From positions 1-64,000 of the forward strand of contig CAYQQU010000005.1 of NCBI GenBank assembly GCA_964419545.1: a stretch of 64,000 bases of DNA. Direction: 5' to 3'. The notes beneath the pieces are model-generated. The model did not search any database. It was not told where the DNA came from and saw only the letters and a program-made list of their open reading frames with translations. Source of the DNA: CAYQQU01 sp964419545. GTDB lineage: Bacteria; Bacteroidota; Bacteroidia; Chitinophagales; Saprospiraceae. Shown here one piece after another: positions 18,247 to 27,432 of this stretch (positions within the stretch are counted from its first letter, which is position 1; the number at the start of each line of letters is the position of its first letter). The position numbers and the translations under genes were made by a program.

Positions 18247-21099
18247 TCACCCGCCCTTCAGCATCGGTTCCGTTTCCAGGGGCTCCGGCTGGTAGGTGTC
18301 GAGGGCGTCGTATACGACCTGGTGAATCCGTTCGCGTACTTTGTTGCGGAAGAGTTGGCGGTTTTTGACGTCGGGGTGGATCCGGTTGGAGAGAAAGACG
18401 TAGATCAGGCCGTTATCGGGATCGACCCATGCGCAGGCGCCCGTAAATCCGGTATGTCCGAAAGTAGCGGCCGGGGCGTCGGCGGCCATGGCCTTGTAAT
18501 AGCGGGAGGAAGGTTTATCAAAACCGAGCCCGCGGTGATCCCCCTGGCGGGAGGTAAAGAGTTGGATGGTTTCGGGTTGCAGGTAGCGGCGCCCGCCGTA
18601 GGCGCCGCCGTTGAGCAGCATCTGGAAAAGGACGGTCAGCTCTTCGGCGGTAGAGAAAAGGCCCGCGTGCCCGGCGACGCCGCCGAAAATAGCGGCGGTC
18701 TCGTCGTGTACAAAACCGTGCACCAACTGCTTGCGCCAGCGGTGGTCATGCTGGGTGGGAATGATCTCTTCCAGCGTCCTTTTTTGCTGCGGCCGGAAGG
18801 TGGTGCGCCGCAGCCCCAGCGGCCGGAAAAAACGCTGAGCGACAAAATGGTCGAGCGGCATGCGGCTCTGGGTTTCCACCACCCGCTGCATCAGCACGAA
18901 GTTGACGTCGCTGTAGCGGTAGCGCCCGCGGCGTCCCACCGGCAACTCGTTTACCGCCGCCCAGATGCTGTCTTTATAGCGCTTGTCGAAATAGAAGCGG
19001 TCAGCCACCTGCAGCGCATATTGATAGGAAGGTTTATTGCAGAAAAAGCTGTCGCAGCCCGCATTGGGGACGTCGCGGTACAGCAGGTAAGGCAGCACCG
19101 GCATATGGGGTTGCAGGCCCGATTCGTGGGTCATCAACTGCCGCAGCGGAATGCGGCCGATGGCGGCGCCCGGATCGCAGGGCATGACCTCGCTGAGCCG
19201 GTCGTCGATCCGCAAAGCTCCCGCCTCGTACAAGGCCATCGTCGATAAGATAGTGGCCGCAACTTTGGTGACGGAAGCCAGGTCGTACAGGTGGTCTTCC
19301 GCTACTTCCTTTTCCCGGCGGTAGGTGTGCCATCCGAAAGCTTTGTGGTAAATGACCTTCCCGTCTTTGGCCACCACCACCTGACAGCCCGGCGTGGCGC
19401 CGTCCTGAACGGCGGTGCGGGCAATGGCGTCGATGCCGACCAGCTTTTCCGGGGCGACCCCCGCCTCTTCGGGCCGGCCGTATTTCAGGCGAATGACCGG
19501 CGTAGCCGCAGCAGCGCCGGCCGGAAAGTACCGGTTGACGGTGACGGGCAGCTTTCCTTCCGCCTGCAGAGCGCCGAAGAGCAATTGCGCGGCGGTAGTT
19601 TCGGTAACCTCGTTGCGCTCGTAGATCTGGACGACGGTCAGGGTCGTGTCGAAGAACTGCAGGTTTTGCGGATCGCCGAAGTTGACCATAACGACGTCCC
19701 CCCGGCGAGCCAATTCCTGTACCGATTGGATAAAGGGCAGGTCGCGCTTCCAGATGACGCGCTGCGTGTCGAGCACGATCACTTTGGTCTCCCCTTCCGC
19801 GAAATCGGTCGCCAGGGGCGGCAGGGTGCCGTCGGAAGCAGGCGGCTGCAGCAGGACGCTGGCGTCCGCGTATCGGTTGAAATACTCGCGAAAATGGCGA
19901 AACGGCCTGTCACTGAGCTGGACGAGCCGGAACGAGCGGGTGCTCAGGTCGGTAAACGGCAGCAACTGTTTGCGGTTGTGCACCAGGGTCACCGTCTTTT
20001 CGAACATGCGGTAGGTAAAATAGTCCCAGCGCCGCGGCGAAAAATGCTCGATCAGCGCCGAATCGGGCGCAGCGGCGGTCGCCGGAGCGGGGCGCATCCA
20101 GGCCCCGCCGATCGAAGCCTGCAGCGGGCGTGGTTCGCCGGCGCGCACCGGGGGCAGCAAGCCATCGCGCATCCATTGTTTGGCTTTTAATATTTTGTAG
20201 ACCTTTTGGTCGACCTGGGCGCGATCCAGGCGGCCGGTCGTCAGGGCCCGGGCGACGATTTCCTGGGGCCGGCCGGCTTCCTCGGTGATCAGCAGGTCGA
20301 CGCCCGCCCGCAGCAGAGGCATGGGGTCGGCGCCGGCGGGCAGCTCAGTGATCAGCAGGCCGTCGTACCCCCATTCTTCGGCGAGGCGTCGGGCCAGCCA
20401 GCCGTCGGCCGCTCCTGCCGGCCGGGTCCTGGCCAGGTGGTAATCGACGATGACGCCTCCCAGGCCGAGCGCAGCCAGCTTGCGGAGCGGCGAGACAGCG
20501 CCTCCCGGCAAAGTATCGACGGGCAGTTGCTCCAGTCGGCCGGCAGCGGTAAGCAGGCGGCCGGCGTGGTACCGCGGCAAGGTTGCCATTTCCTGATCAT
20601 CACCGGCGTCAATACCCAGGCGGAAGTTGAGGCCGGCCGTATGCAGTTGTCTGAGGTATAGATCGTGGATTGCATGGCGCAGGCTGTCGTCGGCCAGCGC
20701 CCGAAAGCTCGCGCGCCCAAGAAAGGGTGGCGCGCCGGCTATTTGTTCGTTGAGGACCAATCCGGGGGAAGCGCCCGTAAAGAGCGGCAGGCGGCTCAGG
20801 CGCCGGCAGGTATTCAGCGTGGCGAGAAAGTCGGCCGCCGGCCAGCCTTCCAGCCAGAGTCCGCCGGGGTGACGACGGGCGACGTGTTCCGACAGGGCCC
20901 CGCAATGCTCCGGTCCGGCGCGAAGGATAAACAGCTGCCCGGCCTTTACCTCATCCGGCAATTGCTCCAGCAGCGCTTCCGGCAGTTGCGTTTCCTGTTG
21001 CTGGAACGGAACGGCGGAAGGCGATTCAAAATTCCCAACTTGCTCGCTTCCCAGGGCCGTCAGTAACACCAACAGCACCCGGACAACACCTGTGCGCAT
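18247..21099 (-). CDS. GH3-like domain fused to class C beta-lactamase-type serine hydrolase
   Basis: The 950-residue exported protein has a signal peptide and an N-terminal TIM-barrel region resembling NagZ (glycoside hydrolase 3; GYDGLLITEL near residue 245). A GH3 C-like sandwich follows to about 520, then a serine beta-lactamase/penicillin-binding fold. The latter has the catalytic tetrad SVTK (about 607), the YSD-x-N motif (about 729) and a HTG motif (about 881), all intact. Such fusions are known in Bacteroidota and are thought to act on peptidoglycan or muropeptides. Odd points: the GH3 part lacks the KHFPGHG loop, and the nucleophile Asp (TDAL) is Glu (TELP), so that half is probably not a glycosidase. 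Confidence 0.85.
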   Translation of the reverse strand: MRTGVVRVLLVLLTALGSEQVGNFESPSAVPFQQQETQLPEALLEQLPDEVKAGQLFILRAGPEHCGALSEHVARRHPGGLWLEGWPAADFLATLNTCRRLSRLPLFTGASPGLVLNEQIAGAPPFLGRASFRALADDSLRHAIHDLYLRQLHTAGLNFRLGIDAGDDQEMATLPRYHAGRLLTAAGRLEQLPVDTLPGGAVSPLRKLAALGLGGVIVDYHLARTRPAGAADGWLARRLAEEWGYDGLLITELPAGADPMPLLRAGVDLLITEEAGRPQEIVARALTTGRLDRAQVDQKVYKILKAKQWMRDGLLPPVRAGEPRPLQASIGGAWMRPAPATAAAPDSALIEHFSPRRWDYFTYRMFEKTVTLVHNRKQLLPFTDLSTRSFRLVQLSDRPFRHFREYFNRYADASVLLQPPASDGTLPPLATDFAEGETKVIVLDTQRVIWKRDLPFIQSVQELARRGDVVMVNFGDPQNLQFFDTTLTVVQIYERNEVTETTAAQLLFGALQAEGKLPVTVNRYFPAGAAAATPVIRLKYGRPEEAGVAPEKLVGIDAIARTAVQDGATPGCQVVVAKDGKVIYHKAFGWHTYRREKEVAEDHLYDLASVTKVAATILSTMALYEAGALRIDDRLSEVMPCDPGAAIGRIPLRQLMTHESGLQPHMPVLPYLLYRDVPNAGCDSFFCNKPSYQYALQVADRFYFDKRYKDSIWAAVNELPVGRRGRYRYSDVNFVLMQRVVETQSRMPLDHFVAQRFFRPLGLRRTTFRPQQKRTLEEIIPTQHDHRWRKQLVHGFVHDETAAIFGGVAGHAGLFSTAEELTVLFQMLLNGGAYGGRRYLQPETIQLFTSRQGDHRGLGFDKPSSRYYKAMAADAPAATFGHTGFTGACAWVDPDNGLIYVFLSNRIHPDVKNRQLFRNKVRERIHQVVYDALDTYQPEPLETEPMLKGG

Positions 21100-21132
21100 T
21101 GTCGATTTGTCTTTTCGTTGCGTTTACAAGAT

Positions 21133-21762
21133 CTATCCCGTCGCTTTTTGGTAGTAGAAATAGGTGACCTTCGCAGCCACGTCGTCGTATGTGAATATTT
21201 TTTTATCCGGTTGTCGGTCGTAGAAGCTCAGCAGGCCAAAATCCCCGGCGCAGGCCCCCGTATGCATTAATAAAACGCCCCAGCAGAGCCATTGGTAGTT
21301 AAGGGAAACATAAAATGTCAGGGCCACCGCCAAAAAGCTGATCAACACGAAGGGCGCCAGTGCGACCATCCGGAAAGCCGCCGGCCCCAGCACGAACCGG
21401 TCGGCAACCGCGTAAAAATAGAACTTACGCAGGTTGGCCCGGTAGGTTACCCGGGGCGCTCCCGCCAGCCGGTAGGCGATTCCGTGAATCCACTCGTGGA
21501 TGGGAATCAGGACGGTGAGGCTGATCAGCAAACCCCAACCGGTGTAGGCCAGCACCTGACCCAGGTTGATCAAGCCCTGGTATATTTGCCAGCCGGCCCC
21601 GATGAGCATGAACAGAAAGATGGCAATGTTGAGCCCGAGATAAAACCGGATCACCCTCGTGTCGAAACTGAATTCGGACTGGACAAATCCGATGATATCA
21701 TCGTGATGTAACTTGAGAAGTGGCGTGTAGCTTTCCTCGTCTTGGAGCTCTGCCGCATCCAT
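21133..21762 (-). CDS. DUF3267-type putative zincin membrane protein
   Basis: The 209-residue protein has about four hydrophobic helices and an HExxH zinc-binding motif in IPIHEWIHGIAYRLAGAP within or next to a membrane segment. This is characteristic of the DUF3267 putative zincin peptidase family. Whether it cleaves anything is unknown. It starts 75 bp from the end of the helicase-like gene on the same strand and precedes the GH3 fusion gene with about a 30-bp gap. Confidence 0.78.
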   Translation of the reverse strand: MDAAELQDEESYTPLLKLHHDDIIGFVQSEFSFDTRVIRFYLGLNIAIFLFMLIGAGWQIYQGLINLGQVLAYTGWGLLISLTVLIPIHEWIHGIAYRLAGAPRVTYRANLRKFYFYAVADRFVLGPAAFRMVALAPFVLISFLAVALTFYVSLNYQWLCWGVLLMHTGACAGDFGLLSFYDRQPDKKIFTYDDVAAKVTYFYYQKATG

Positions 21763-21837
21763 TGGATGGGATTTGCTTCAAATATAAGGGATTTTACCCT
21801 AAAATAACAATATAATTTTGAATATCCCGGTCAGTAA

Positions 21838-24800
21838 TTAGGGTTCCTCTTTCCGGGAGGCCGCCTCCGTCCGTTTGATCAAACGGCTGGCCAGGCGGCG
21901 GGCTTCCTGCCGGCTGTCGCGCCACCAGCCGGCCGACCATACCGGCAGGTGGCGGTAGTGTTGTTCTTCCAGGCGCTGCGCCTGCCGGTATTCCCAAACG
22001 AATTCCGTACTTGCGGTAGCAGCAAAAAAACCGTCGCCCCGCAAAGCCAGGTCAGGCGTCACCCCGTCGGGAGCGTAGACGACCAGAGGCAGCGTTTGGC
22101 CGGCTACGGCGCGCTGCCGGCTCAGTCGACCGGGTTCCAGATAGGGCGCCAGAGCCCGGGCCACTTCGTCGAGGAAAAGCGGATCGCCGGCGGGCGCCGG
22201 CGGGCGTTGCATCGCGGCGGCAACCTGTTGTCGCAGCGCGCTGTCGTTCTGCGCCACCGCCCGGAAGTATTGGAAATAAAGGGTCAGCAAAGCTGTATCG
22301 GCCTGTTCGGAGGCGGCGGCTAATTCTGTGAGCGACTCGGCGGGAATGGAGCTGAGCAAGTGTACGGCGGTAGTAGCCCGGCTCATCAGCAGTTCGAGCC
22401 GGGGCCGGCCTTCCGGCCGGTCGAAAGCGGCGAGCTGTTCGGGCAGGTCCCCCTGCCAGTTGACCTGACCGAAGGCGCCGGAAACGATCATGACCTCGAA
22501 CCGCTGGCCGGTGAGTTCGTCCAGGTGATACACCCCTAGCCCGTTGCGCTCCAGTTGGCGGATGAGGTCGGCGCCGGGAGCGTTGCGGCGCTTGATCTGC
22601 AACAGGTAATCCAGGATGAGATCGCGCTGCCCCACGGTAAAAGCGACGATCCCCACGTTCGGATAGGTGCGCTGCGGCGTCTTTTTGATCTGGTTGAGCA
22701 GGTGGATCACCTGTTGCGCTTCCGCGTCGTTGGTCTGTTCGGCTTCGTCATACCGCCCGTCGACCTGTTGGTAATGGAGGCCGGCGGGCGCGGCGGCCTC
22801 CTCGGCCTCGGCCAGCCGGTAGAGGCTGTCGGGGCTCCAATGGTGGCGGATCTTCAGGGGAACCAACGGCGCGCCTCCGGCCTTCACGCGCTCCAGCACG
22901 GAGCGAGGACGGCCGGGCAATTGCAGCGAAGGGTCGCCGCAAACCAGGGTCTGGCGGGCAATACCGAAAAGCCCGGCCACCGGCGCGTAGGGAATATCCT
23001 GCGCTTCGTAGAAAAACAGGTGATCGAATACCGGTTTGTCGAACTGCCCGAACAAGCGATTGGCCAGCTCGGGAGTCACCAGCATGACCGGCAGGGCTTC
23101 GATGATGGCCGGCAGCCCGGCGGCGAAGAGTTCGGCGAGCGAATTGCGCAGCGCCTGTTCCTGCTCTTTACGGCTGAACAGGAGGTTGTACGCTTTGCGG
23201 TCCTGGCGCCGCAAGGCCTCGAATCCTTTTTCCCGTCGTTCCTGCCACTGGCTGAGGATCTGGGAAACGAGCAGGGGCAGCAGGCGCTGCTGGTTCTCGT
23301 AAAATGCCGCGATATCCGAGTCGTCCTCCGGCAAGCTGGGCGAATACGCTTTGGCAAGCACGTTGTTGAGGTGCCAGCTCTTGAAGGCGGCCGACCAATC
23401 GCCGGGTTTCACCTTGATGAGCGCCCGCACCAGCTTGCGGGCCGGTTCCGAAAGCGAGAGCCAGTTGCGTTGCCAGTCGTAGAAATGGTCGAAGTCGCGC
23501 AGGTATAGCTTCGTGCTTTCCAGGTTCTCGATGATCTCTTCGAGGTATTTCTGGCGCTTGGGTATGGTCAGCATCTTATTGGCGAAAGGCTCGGCGAAGA
23601 GCGCCGCGTCGTTGAGCTCCCGCACGAGCAGTTCGAGGCTGTTCTCCAGGTCGACGATGGTTTCCTGGTACGCCAGGCGCGGGTGTACGGTTTTGTGGCT
23701 CAGCCGCTGCACCTCTTCTTGTACTGCACTGCCGATCTGGCTGCGCCATTCGTGCAGGGCTTTGGCGAAGTGCCGCACTTTGGGCCGTACGCGGTCGGCC
23801 GGCGCGCTCTCGCTCACCGGCCCGAGGGTAAAATCGAAGAGCGGCGTCATCCCGAAGCGTTCGCGCAGGTCGCGGTAGGCAATCAGCATTTTATCGCGGG
23901 CTTCGAGGGCGTGTCTGGCTTTTTCGGAAAAAACCTGGAGGAGCCGGAGGCGCCCGGCGCCCGTGCGGTCGAAGTATTCTCCGTAGCGATTGGCGCCGTC
24001 GGCCAGCAATTCTTCCAGTTTTTCCTGCCGTTGCAGGAGCTCGCGGAAGTGGTGTTCGTAGTAAGCCGTCAGTTTATCGGCATACCCGTTGGTTTTGCTG
24101 ATATAGCGATGTTGCAGGCGCGAGGCTTTCTGAAGGAAGTATTCGATTTGCTGATCGGTAAAACGCCGGCCTTCCGCTTTTTCCATCCCGGTAAAGATGC
24201 GGCCGTGGAGCTGGGTCAGCGGATGGCGAAGCGTACCCACGGGCTGGTAAAGGGGATAACTCTGACCGATGGCGGCCGACAGCATCTCGTATTCGTCGTA
24301 GTGAAAAGCGAAATCGGCGGCCTGAAGCTGTGAGCTGAGCAATTCTTTGCCTTCCTCGCGGTGGTTTTGCAGGAAAAGCCCGACGGTTTCGGTCCACGTA
24401 TGCCGGCCGAATACCGGCCGGCGCACGGCCGAATATTGCTCGTCGAGGCGGCTGAGCAGCCGCTTGCTTTTGTCGAGCAGGATGCGATAGTGTTCCTGGT
24501 CGAAATGGAGGGGCATGCCCCCGCCCTCCGCCGCGGCTTTGAGCATTTCCAGCAGCAGTCCCTTATCCTGCACTTCGTCGCGGAAGAGGAAGTTAAATTG
24601 GTTGACGCCCGCTCCCGCCAGGCGCTCCTGCAATTCGCGCAAGGCGCTCAGGCTGCGCGAGACGACCAGAGTCTTGCGGCCGTTAGAAAGGCCGTTGATC
24701 AGCAGGTGTAAAAGGAGGCGCGTTTTGCCGGCGCCGGGCGCTCCCTCCACGCAGGCGATGCGCTGGGTAAGCGCCAGCCGGCGGGCGGTAGCCTGGTGCG

Positions 24801-25548
24801 GATCGAGCGTAGGCAGGCCGAAGGCGTGCCCGGTATAAGGCACGACCGAAGGATCGGGCGGCGCCTGCTCTTCTTTATCTTCCCAGGGCGGCGGGAAGAG
24901 GCCGATAAGGCCCGACCAGCACAGCTCGCCGGGATCGGCCATGCCTTCCAGTTCCTCCTCCCCGGGTGCATCGCGGATGCCCGGATTGTCGAAGCGCCCC
25001 CGGAGGTCGAGCGCCTCAGATAATTCTTTCACGCACCGCAGCAGTTCGGCCGCGGTGATCTCATTGTCGCGCACCACCCGCTTCAAAAGAGGCGCGGCTT
25101 CGTAGCCGTACCGCTCTTGCAGCAGGCGCGCCAGCCACTCGTTGTAGCGCACGGGAAAGCCGGCCGGACGGGTAAAAAGCCAGGACTCGGCCCGGTTGGG
25201 GCTGGGTTCGAGGCGCAGCCCCCACACGAATAGCGGCGCAGTAATGCGCTGCCCCTTCTCCCGCAGCACCAATAGCGGGTAGCCGAAGCCGAGGGCCGGG
25301 TTGCCCTGCAGACGCTCCTGGTTGCGCGCCTCGAAATAGAGGTGTTTCAATTGTTGGTTCTCTTCGAAGCCGGCCGATACGACCTGTTCGATGACCTGGG
25401 TTTTCAGCAATTGATCCAGCCAGGCGTGGGCGAAGTCGAGCCCCCGCGAGTCGAGGCGGGCCAGATCTATGCGTAGGTGGCCGGTAGCCAGTGCGCGACG
25501 ATAGATAGCACCGTCGGTAGCTGCGTTCAATGTTGCGCGATCATTCAT
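21838..25548 (-). CDS. Large superfamily-1 helicase-like P-loop protein with altered Walker B
   Basis: Start chosen: ATG 25546-25548 (MNDRATLNAATDG), giving 1236 residues; an open frame continues upstream to 25890 but crosses a palindromic element. The N-terminal about 250 residues resemble DUF4011-like regions. Walker A is GAPGAGKTR (motif I), motif Ia is TLVVSRSLSALREL, motif II is FDHLFFYEAQD, where DEAQ is normal, and motif III is LVCGDPSLQLP. Motif V/VI regions are ELTGQRFEVMIVSGAFG and LELLMSRATTAVHLL. This is the Dna2/Upf1-like layout with a coiled-coil-rich insertion in the middle. The loss of the Walker B Asp (Tyr instead) questions ATPase activity. It has no partner genes of a defence or repair system next to it. 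The biological role is unknown. Confidence 0.75.
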   Translation of the reverse strand: MNDRATLNAATDGAIYRRALATGHLRIDLARLDSRGLDFAHAWLDQLLKTQVIEQVVSAGFEENQQLKHLYFEARNQERLQGNPALGFGYPLLVLREKGQRITAPLFVWGLRLEPSPNRAESWLFTRPAGFPVRYNEWLARLLQERYGYEAAPLLKRVVRDNEITAAELLRCVKELSEALDLRGRFDNPGIRDAPGEEELEGMADPGELCWSGLIGLFPPPWEDKEEQAPPDPSVVPYTGHAFGLPTLDPHQATARRLALTQRIACVEGAPGAGKTRLLLHLLINGLSNGRKTLVVSRSLSALRELQERLAGAGVNQFNFLFRDEVQDKGLLLEMLKAAAEGGGMPLHFDQEHYRILLDKSKRLLSRLDEQYSAVRRPVFGRHTWTETVGLFLQNHREEGKELLSSQLQAADFAFHYDEYEMLSAAIGQSYPLYQPVGTLRHPLTQLHGRIFTGMEKAEGRRFTDQQIEYFLQKASRLQHRYISKTNGYADKLTAYYEHHFRELLQRQEKLEELLADGANRYGEYFDRTGAGRLRLLQVFSEKARHALEARDKMLIAYRDLRERFGMTPLFDFTLGPVSESAPADRVRPKVRHFAKALHEWRSQIGSAVQEEVQRLSHKTVHPRLAYQETIVDLENSLELLVRELNDAALFAEPFANKMLTIPKRQKYLEEIIENLESTKLYLRDFDHFYDWQRNWLSLSEPARKLVRALIKVKPGDWSAAFKSWHLNNVLAKAYSPSLPEDDSDIAAFYENQQRLLPLLVSQILSQWQERREKGFEALRRQDRKAYNLLFSRKEQEQALRNSLAELFAAGLPAIIEALPVMLVTPELANRLFGQFDKPVFDHLFFYEAQDIPYAPVAGLFGIARQTLVCGDPSLQLPGRPRSVLERVKAGGAPLVPLKIRHHWSPDSLYRLAEAEEAAAPAGLHYQQVDGRYDEAEQTNDAEAQQVIHLLNQIKKTPQRTYPNVGIVAFTVGQRDLILDYLLQIKRRNAPGADLIRQLERNGLGVYHLDELTGQRFEVMIVSGAFGQVNWQGDLPEQLAAFDRPEGRPRLELLMSRATTAVHLLSSIPAESLTELAAASEQADTALLTLYFQYFRAVAQNDSALRQQVAAAMQRPPAPAGDPLFLDEVARALAPYLEPGRLSRQRAVAGQTLPLVVYAPDGVTPDLALRGDGFFAATASTEFVWEYRQAQRLEEQHYRHLPVWSAGWWRDSRQEARRLASRLIKRTEAASRKEEP

Positions 25549-25614
25549 ACGGTAAGCGGTCGGTGAGCCCGGCCGGGAAAAAATCAGGTCGCGACCGGAA
25601 AACTGCAATTTGTC

Positions 25615-25778
25615 AGAGCTTGTTTGGAGGTAGTGCTTTTGAAGCGAAAAACTCAGATTTTGGGTTCTCCCGAAGGGATTTTTCCGGCTCATAGCAGCGC
25701 TACGGGTCGGAAAAATGCCACAGGGAGGTTCCAAAAGCTGGGTTTTGCAGCCAAAATGACTACCTCCAAACAAGCTCT
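25615..25778. repeat. 164-bp imperfect palindromic element with 20-bp perfect terminal inverted repeats
   Basis: The left end AGAGCTTGTTTGGAGGTAGT is exactly repeated inverted at 25759-25778. The inner arms also pair imperfectly (GGGATTTTTCCGG against GGCATTTTTCCGA), so the whole unit can fold into one long hairpin. There is no second copy in the window and no obvious target duplication. It lies upstream of the helicase-like gene. Confidence 0.82.
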
Positions 25779-26096
25779 CAAATATAGGGAGAAGTTCCCG
25801 AAAGCTCCATTCCGGGGGGAGAGAATGAACGGACAGCCCGGAAAAGTATGAAAGCAGGCTCCCTTCCGGCCGGTTTTCATGCTTTTGCACCGGTCAACGC
25901 CTTGTTCAGCCCCGAAACGACCGCCGAGGCGTTCAACAAAACAAAAATTTAATTTTCAGTTGACACAAAAAGGAGGGTCAAATGAGATTTTTTCCAAAAT
26001 TCGTCGTACATTAACTATTGTAAATCAAAAGGTTATTTTGTTTAATCTTTTTAAAGAGATCGGGCAAAATCATTAAACAAACAAAAAACATTTCTG

Positions 26097-26858
26097 ATGC
26101 TTCCACGTGTCGCCGTAATTTTAACAGACGCTAAAAAGTCCATTTTGTGGGTAAACGAAGACTTCACCCACATCACGGGCTACACGCTTAGCGAAGCCAT
26201 CGGGAAAAAACCGGGGCTTCTGCTGCAGGGACCGGCCACCGAACCGGATGCAGTAAGTCGCATCCGCCGCGGGCTCAAAGCCCAGCTGCCGCTTAAGGAA
26301 CAGATCACCAATTACCGCAAAAATGGCGAAGCCTACCTTTGCAAACTGGTGATCTACCCCGTTTTCGACGCCGACCGGCAGCTCACCAACTTTATTGCCT
26401 TCGAAGTAGACGGCGATATCGTACACAACGAAGTGCAGGTGCCGCTCCTGCAATTGCACAGCAAATACAGCTCCAGCAGCCTGAAAGGGGTGGAAGAAAT
26501 GAAGCTCTTCTTCAATCTGAAATCCCTGATCGAGTCGGAAACCCTCTACCTGGATCCCGACCTGACGCTCAAAAAGGTGGCAGACCGCCTGGCCACCAAC
26601 ACCAAGTACCTGTCGCAGGTGGTCAATCGCCACGCCAGGAAGAACTTCCAGCAGTTCCTCAACGATTACCGCGTGGCCGAAGTGAAGCACAAAATAGGCA
26701 GCCGCGACTTCGAGAACCTTACCCTGTACGGGATCGCCATGCAGTGCGGCTTCAAAAACAAGTCGACTTTCTACAAAGTGTTCAAGGAAATGACCGGGCA
26801 GACGCCCCGCGATTTCCTCAAATACAGCAACGGCAACGGTCGTGAGGTACTCACTTGA
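26097..26858 (+). CDS. PAS domain - AraC-type transcriptional regulator
   Basis: The 253-residue protein has an N-terminal PAS domain (ILWVNEDFTHITGYTLSEAIG, then LLLQGPATEPDAV and YRKNGEAYLCKLVIYPV), ending near residue 110. A C-terminal AraC-type double helix-turn-helix follows (DLTLKKVADRLATNTKYLSQVVN; IAMQCGFKNKSTFYKVFKEMTGQTP). The PAS part is like a LOV domain, but the flavin-binding Cys position reads GKKPGLLLQGP without Cys, so photochemistry is unlikely. Upstream AT-rich DNA (25950-26090) probably holds the promoter. The target genes are unknown. Confidence 0.88.
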   Translation: MLPRVAVILTDAKKSILWVNEDFTHITGYTLSEAIGKKPGLLLQGPATEPDAVSRIRRGLKAQLPLKEQITNYRKNGEAYLCKLVIYPVFDADRQLTNFIAFEVDGDIVHNEVQVPLLQLHSKYSSSSLKGVEEMKLFFNLKSLIESETLYLDPDLTLKKVADRLATNTKYLSQVVNRHARKNFQQFLNDYRVAEVKHKIGSRDFENLTLYGIAMQCGFKNKSTFYKVFKEMTGQTPRDFLKYSNGNGREVLT

Positions 26859-27084
26859 GCAATTCCGGCGCCGAATGCGTGCACCTCGTGTTCAACCCTG
26901 ATTATGAGCGCGATCGATCGGATTCCCGGATTCTCGAATTAAGACCATTCCCCTTCCTGAAAAGTTGCAGGTCCACGGAATTCGGTGGACCTTGATAAAA
27001 GAAATAAGGGAAGAAGGCCATACTGTCAAAATGCCAGTCCAGTCTTTTGTACCTCAGATTTCCTCACCGTCAAAACAATGCAAC

Positions 27085-27285
27085 ATGAGAGGAATGAGAG
27101 ATATGCTGGCGCTAATGTATTGGGTAGACAATTCCAAATCCGGATTAATGGAAGCCCTGCTCAACAATCAACGCTTTCCAAACAAAGAAAAAGCACAGAT
27201 CCTGAAGGCGCTAGAAGAAGAAGAATCGGAGAAAGGATCAAAAATTTTGCAGAAAAATTTTGTAAATAATCCGCCAAACCGGTAA
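27085..27285 (+). CDS. Small hypothetical protein, weakly supported
   Basis: A 66-residue frame from ATG 27085 (MRGMRDMLALMYWVDNSKSG), ending in a charged Glu/Lys-rich helix (EKAQILKALEEEESEKGSK). The same frame is open back to 26965. No family is recognised and no good ribosome-binding site is visible. A strong intrinsic terminator follows at 27346, which suggests that something is transcribed here on the plus strand. It may instead be a degraded remnant or an untranslated RNA. Confidence 0.3.
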   Translation: MRGMRDMLALMYWVDNSKSGLMEALLNNQRFPNKEKAQILKALEEEESEKGSKILQKNFVNNPPNR

Positions 27286-27345
27286 AATTGTCCTGCACCA
27301 CTTTTTAGTTTAGGTGTAGGAGAATTATTATCATTCAGAAATTTA

Positions 27346-27376
27346 AGCCGAAGCAGCCTTTGCTTCGGCTTTTTTT
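27346..27376 (+). terminator. Rho-independent terminator
   Basis: The stem AGCCGAAGCA / TGCTTCGGCT (10 bp) with loop GCCTT is followed by six T, on the plus strand. It ends transcription from the PAS-AraC gene or the small ORF before it. Confidence 0.9.
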
Positions 27377-27432
27377 CGGTCCAGTCTACCCTCAGGCGTC
27401 CTGCAGTTGCAAAAAAAGAATAGCATCGATCC

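Noticed and set aside
26097..26858. Light-sensing LOV domain in the PAS-AraC regulator
   Set aside because: The flavin-reactive Cys is absent (GKKPGLLLQGP), so it is an ordinary PAS domain.
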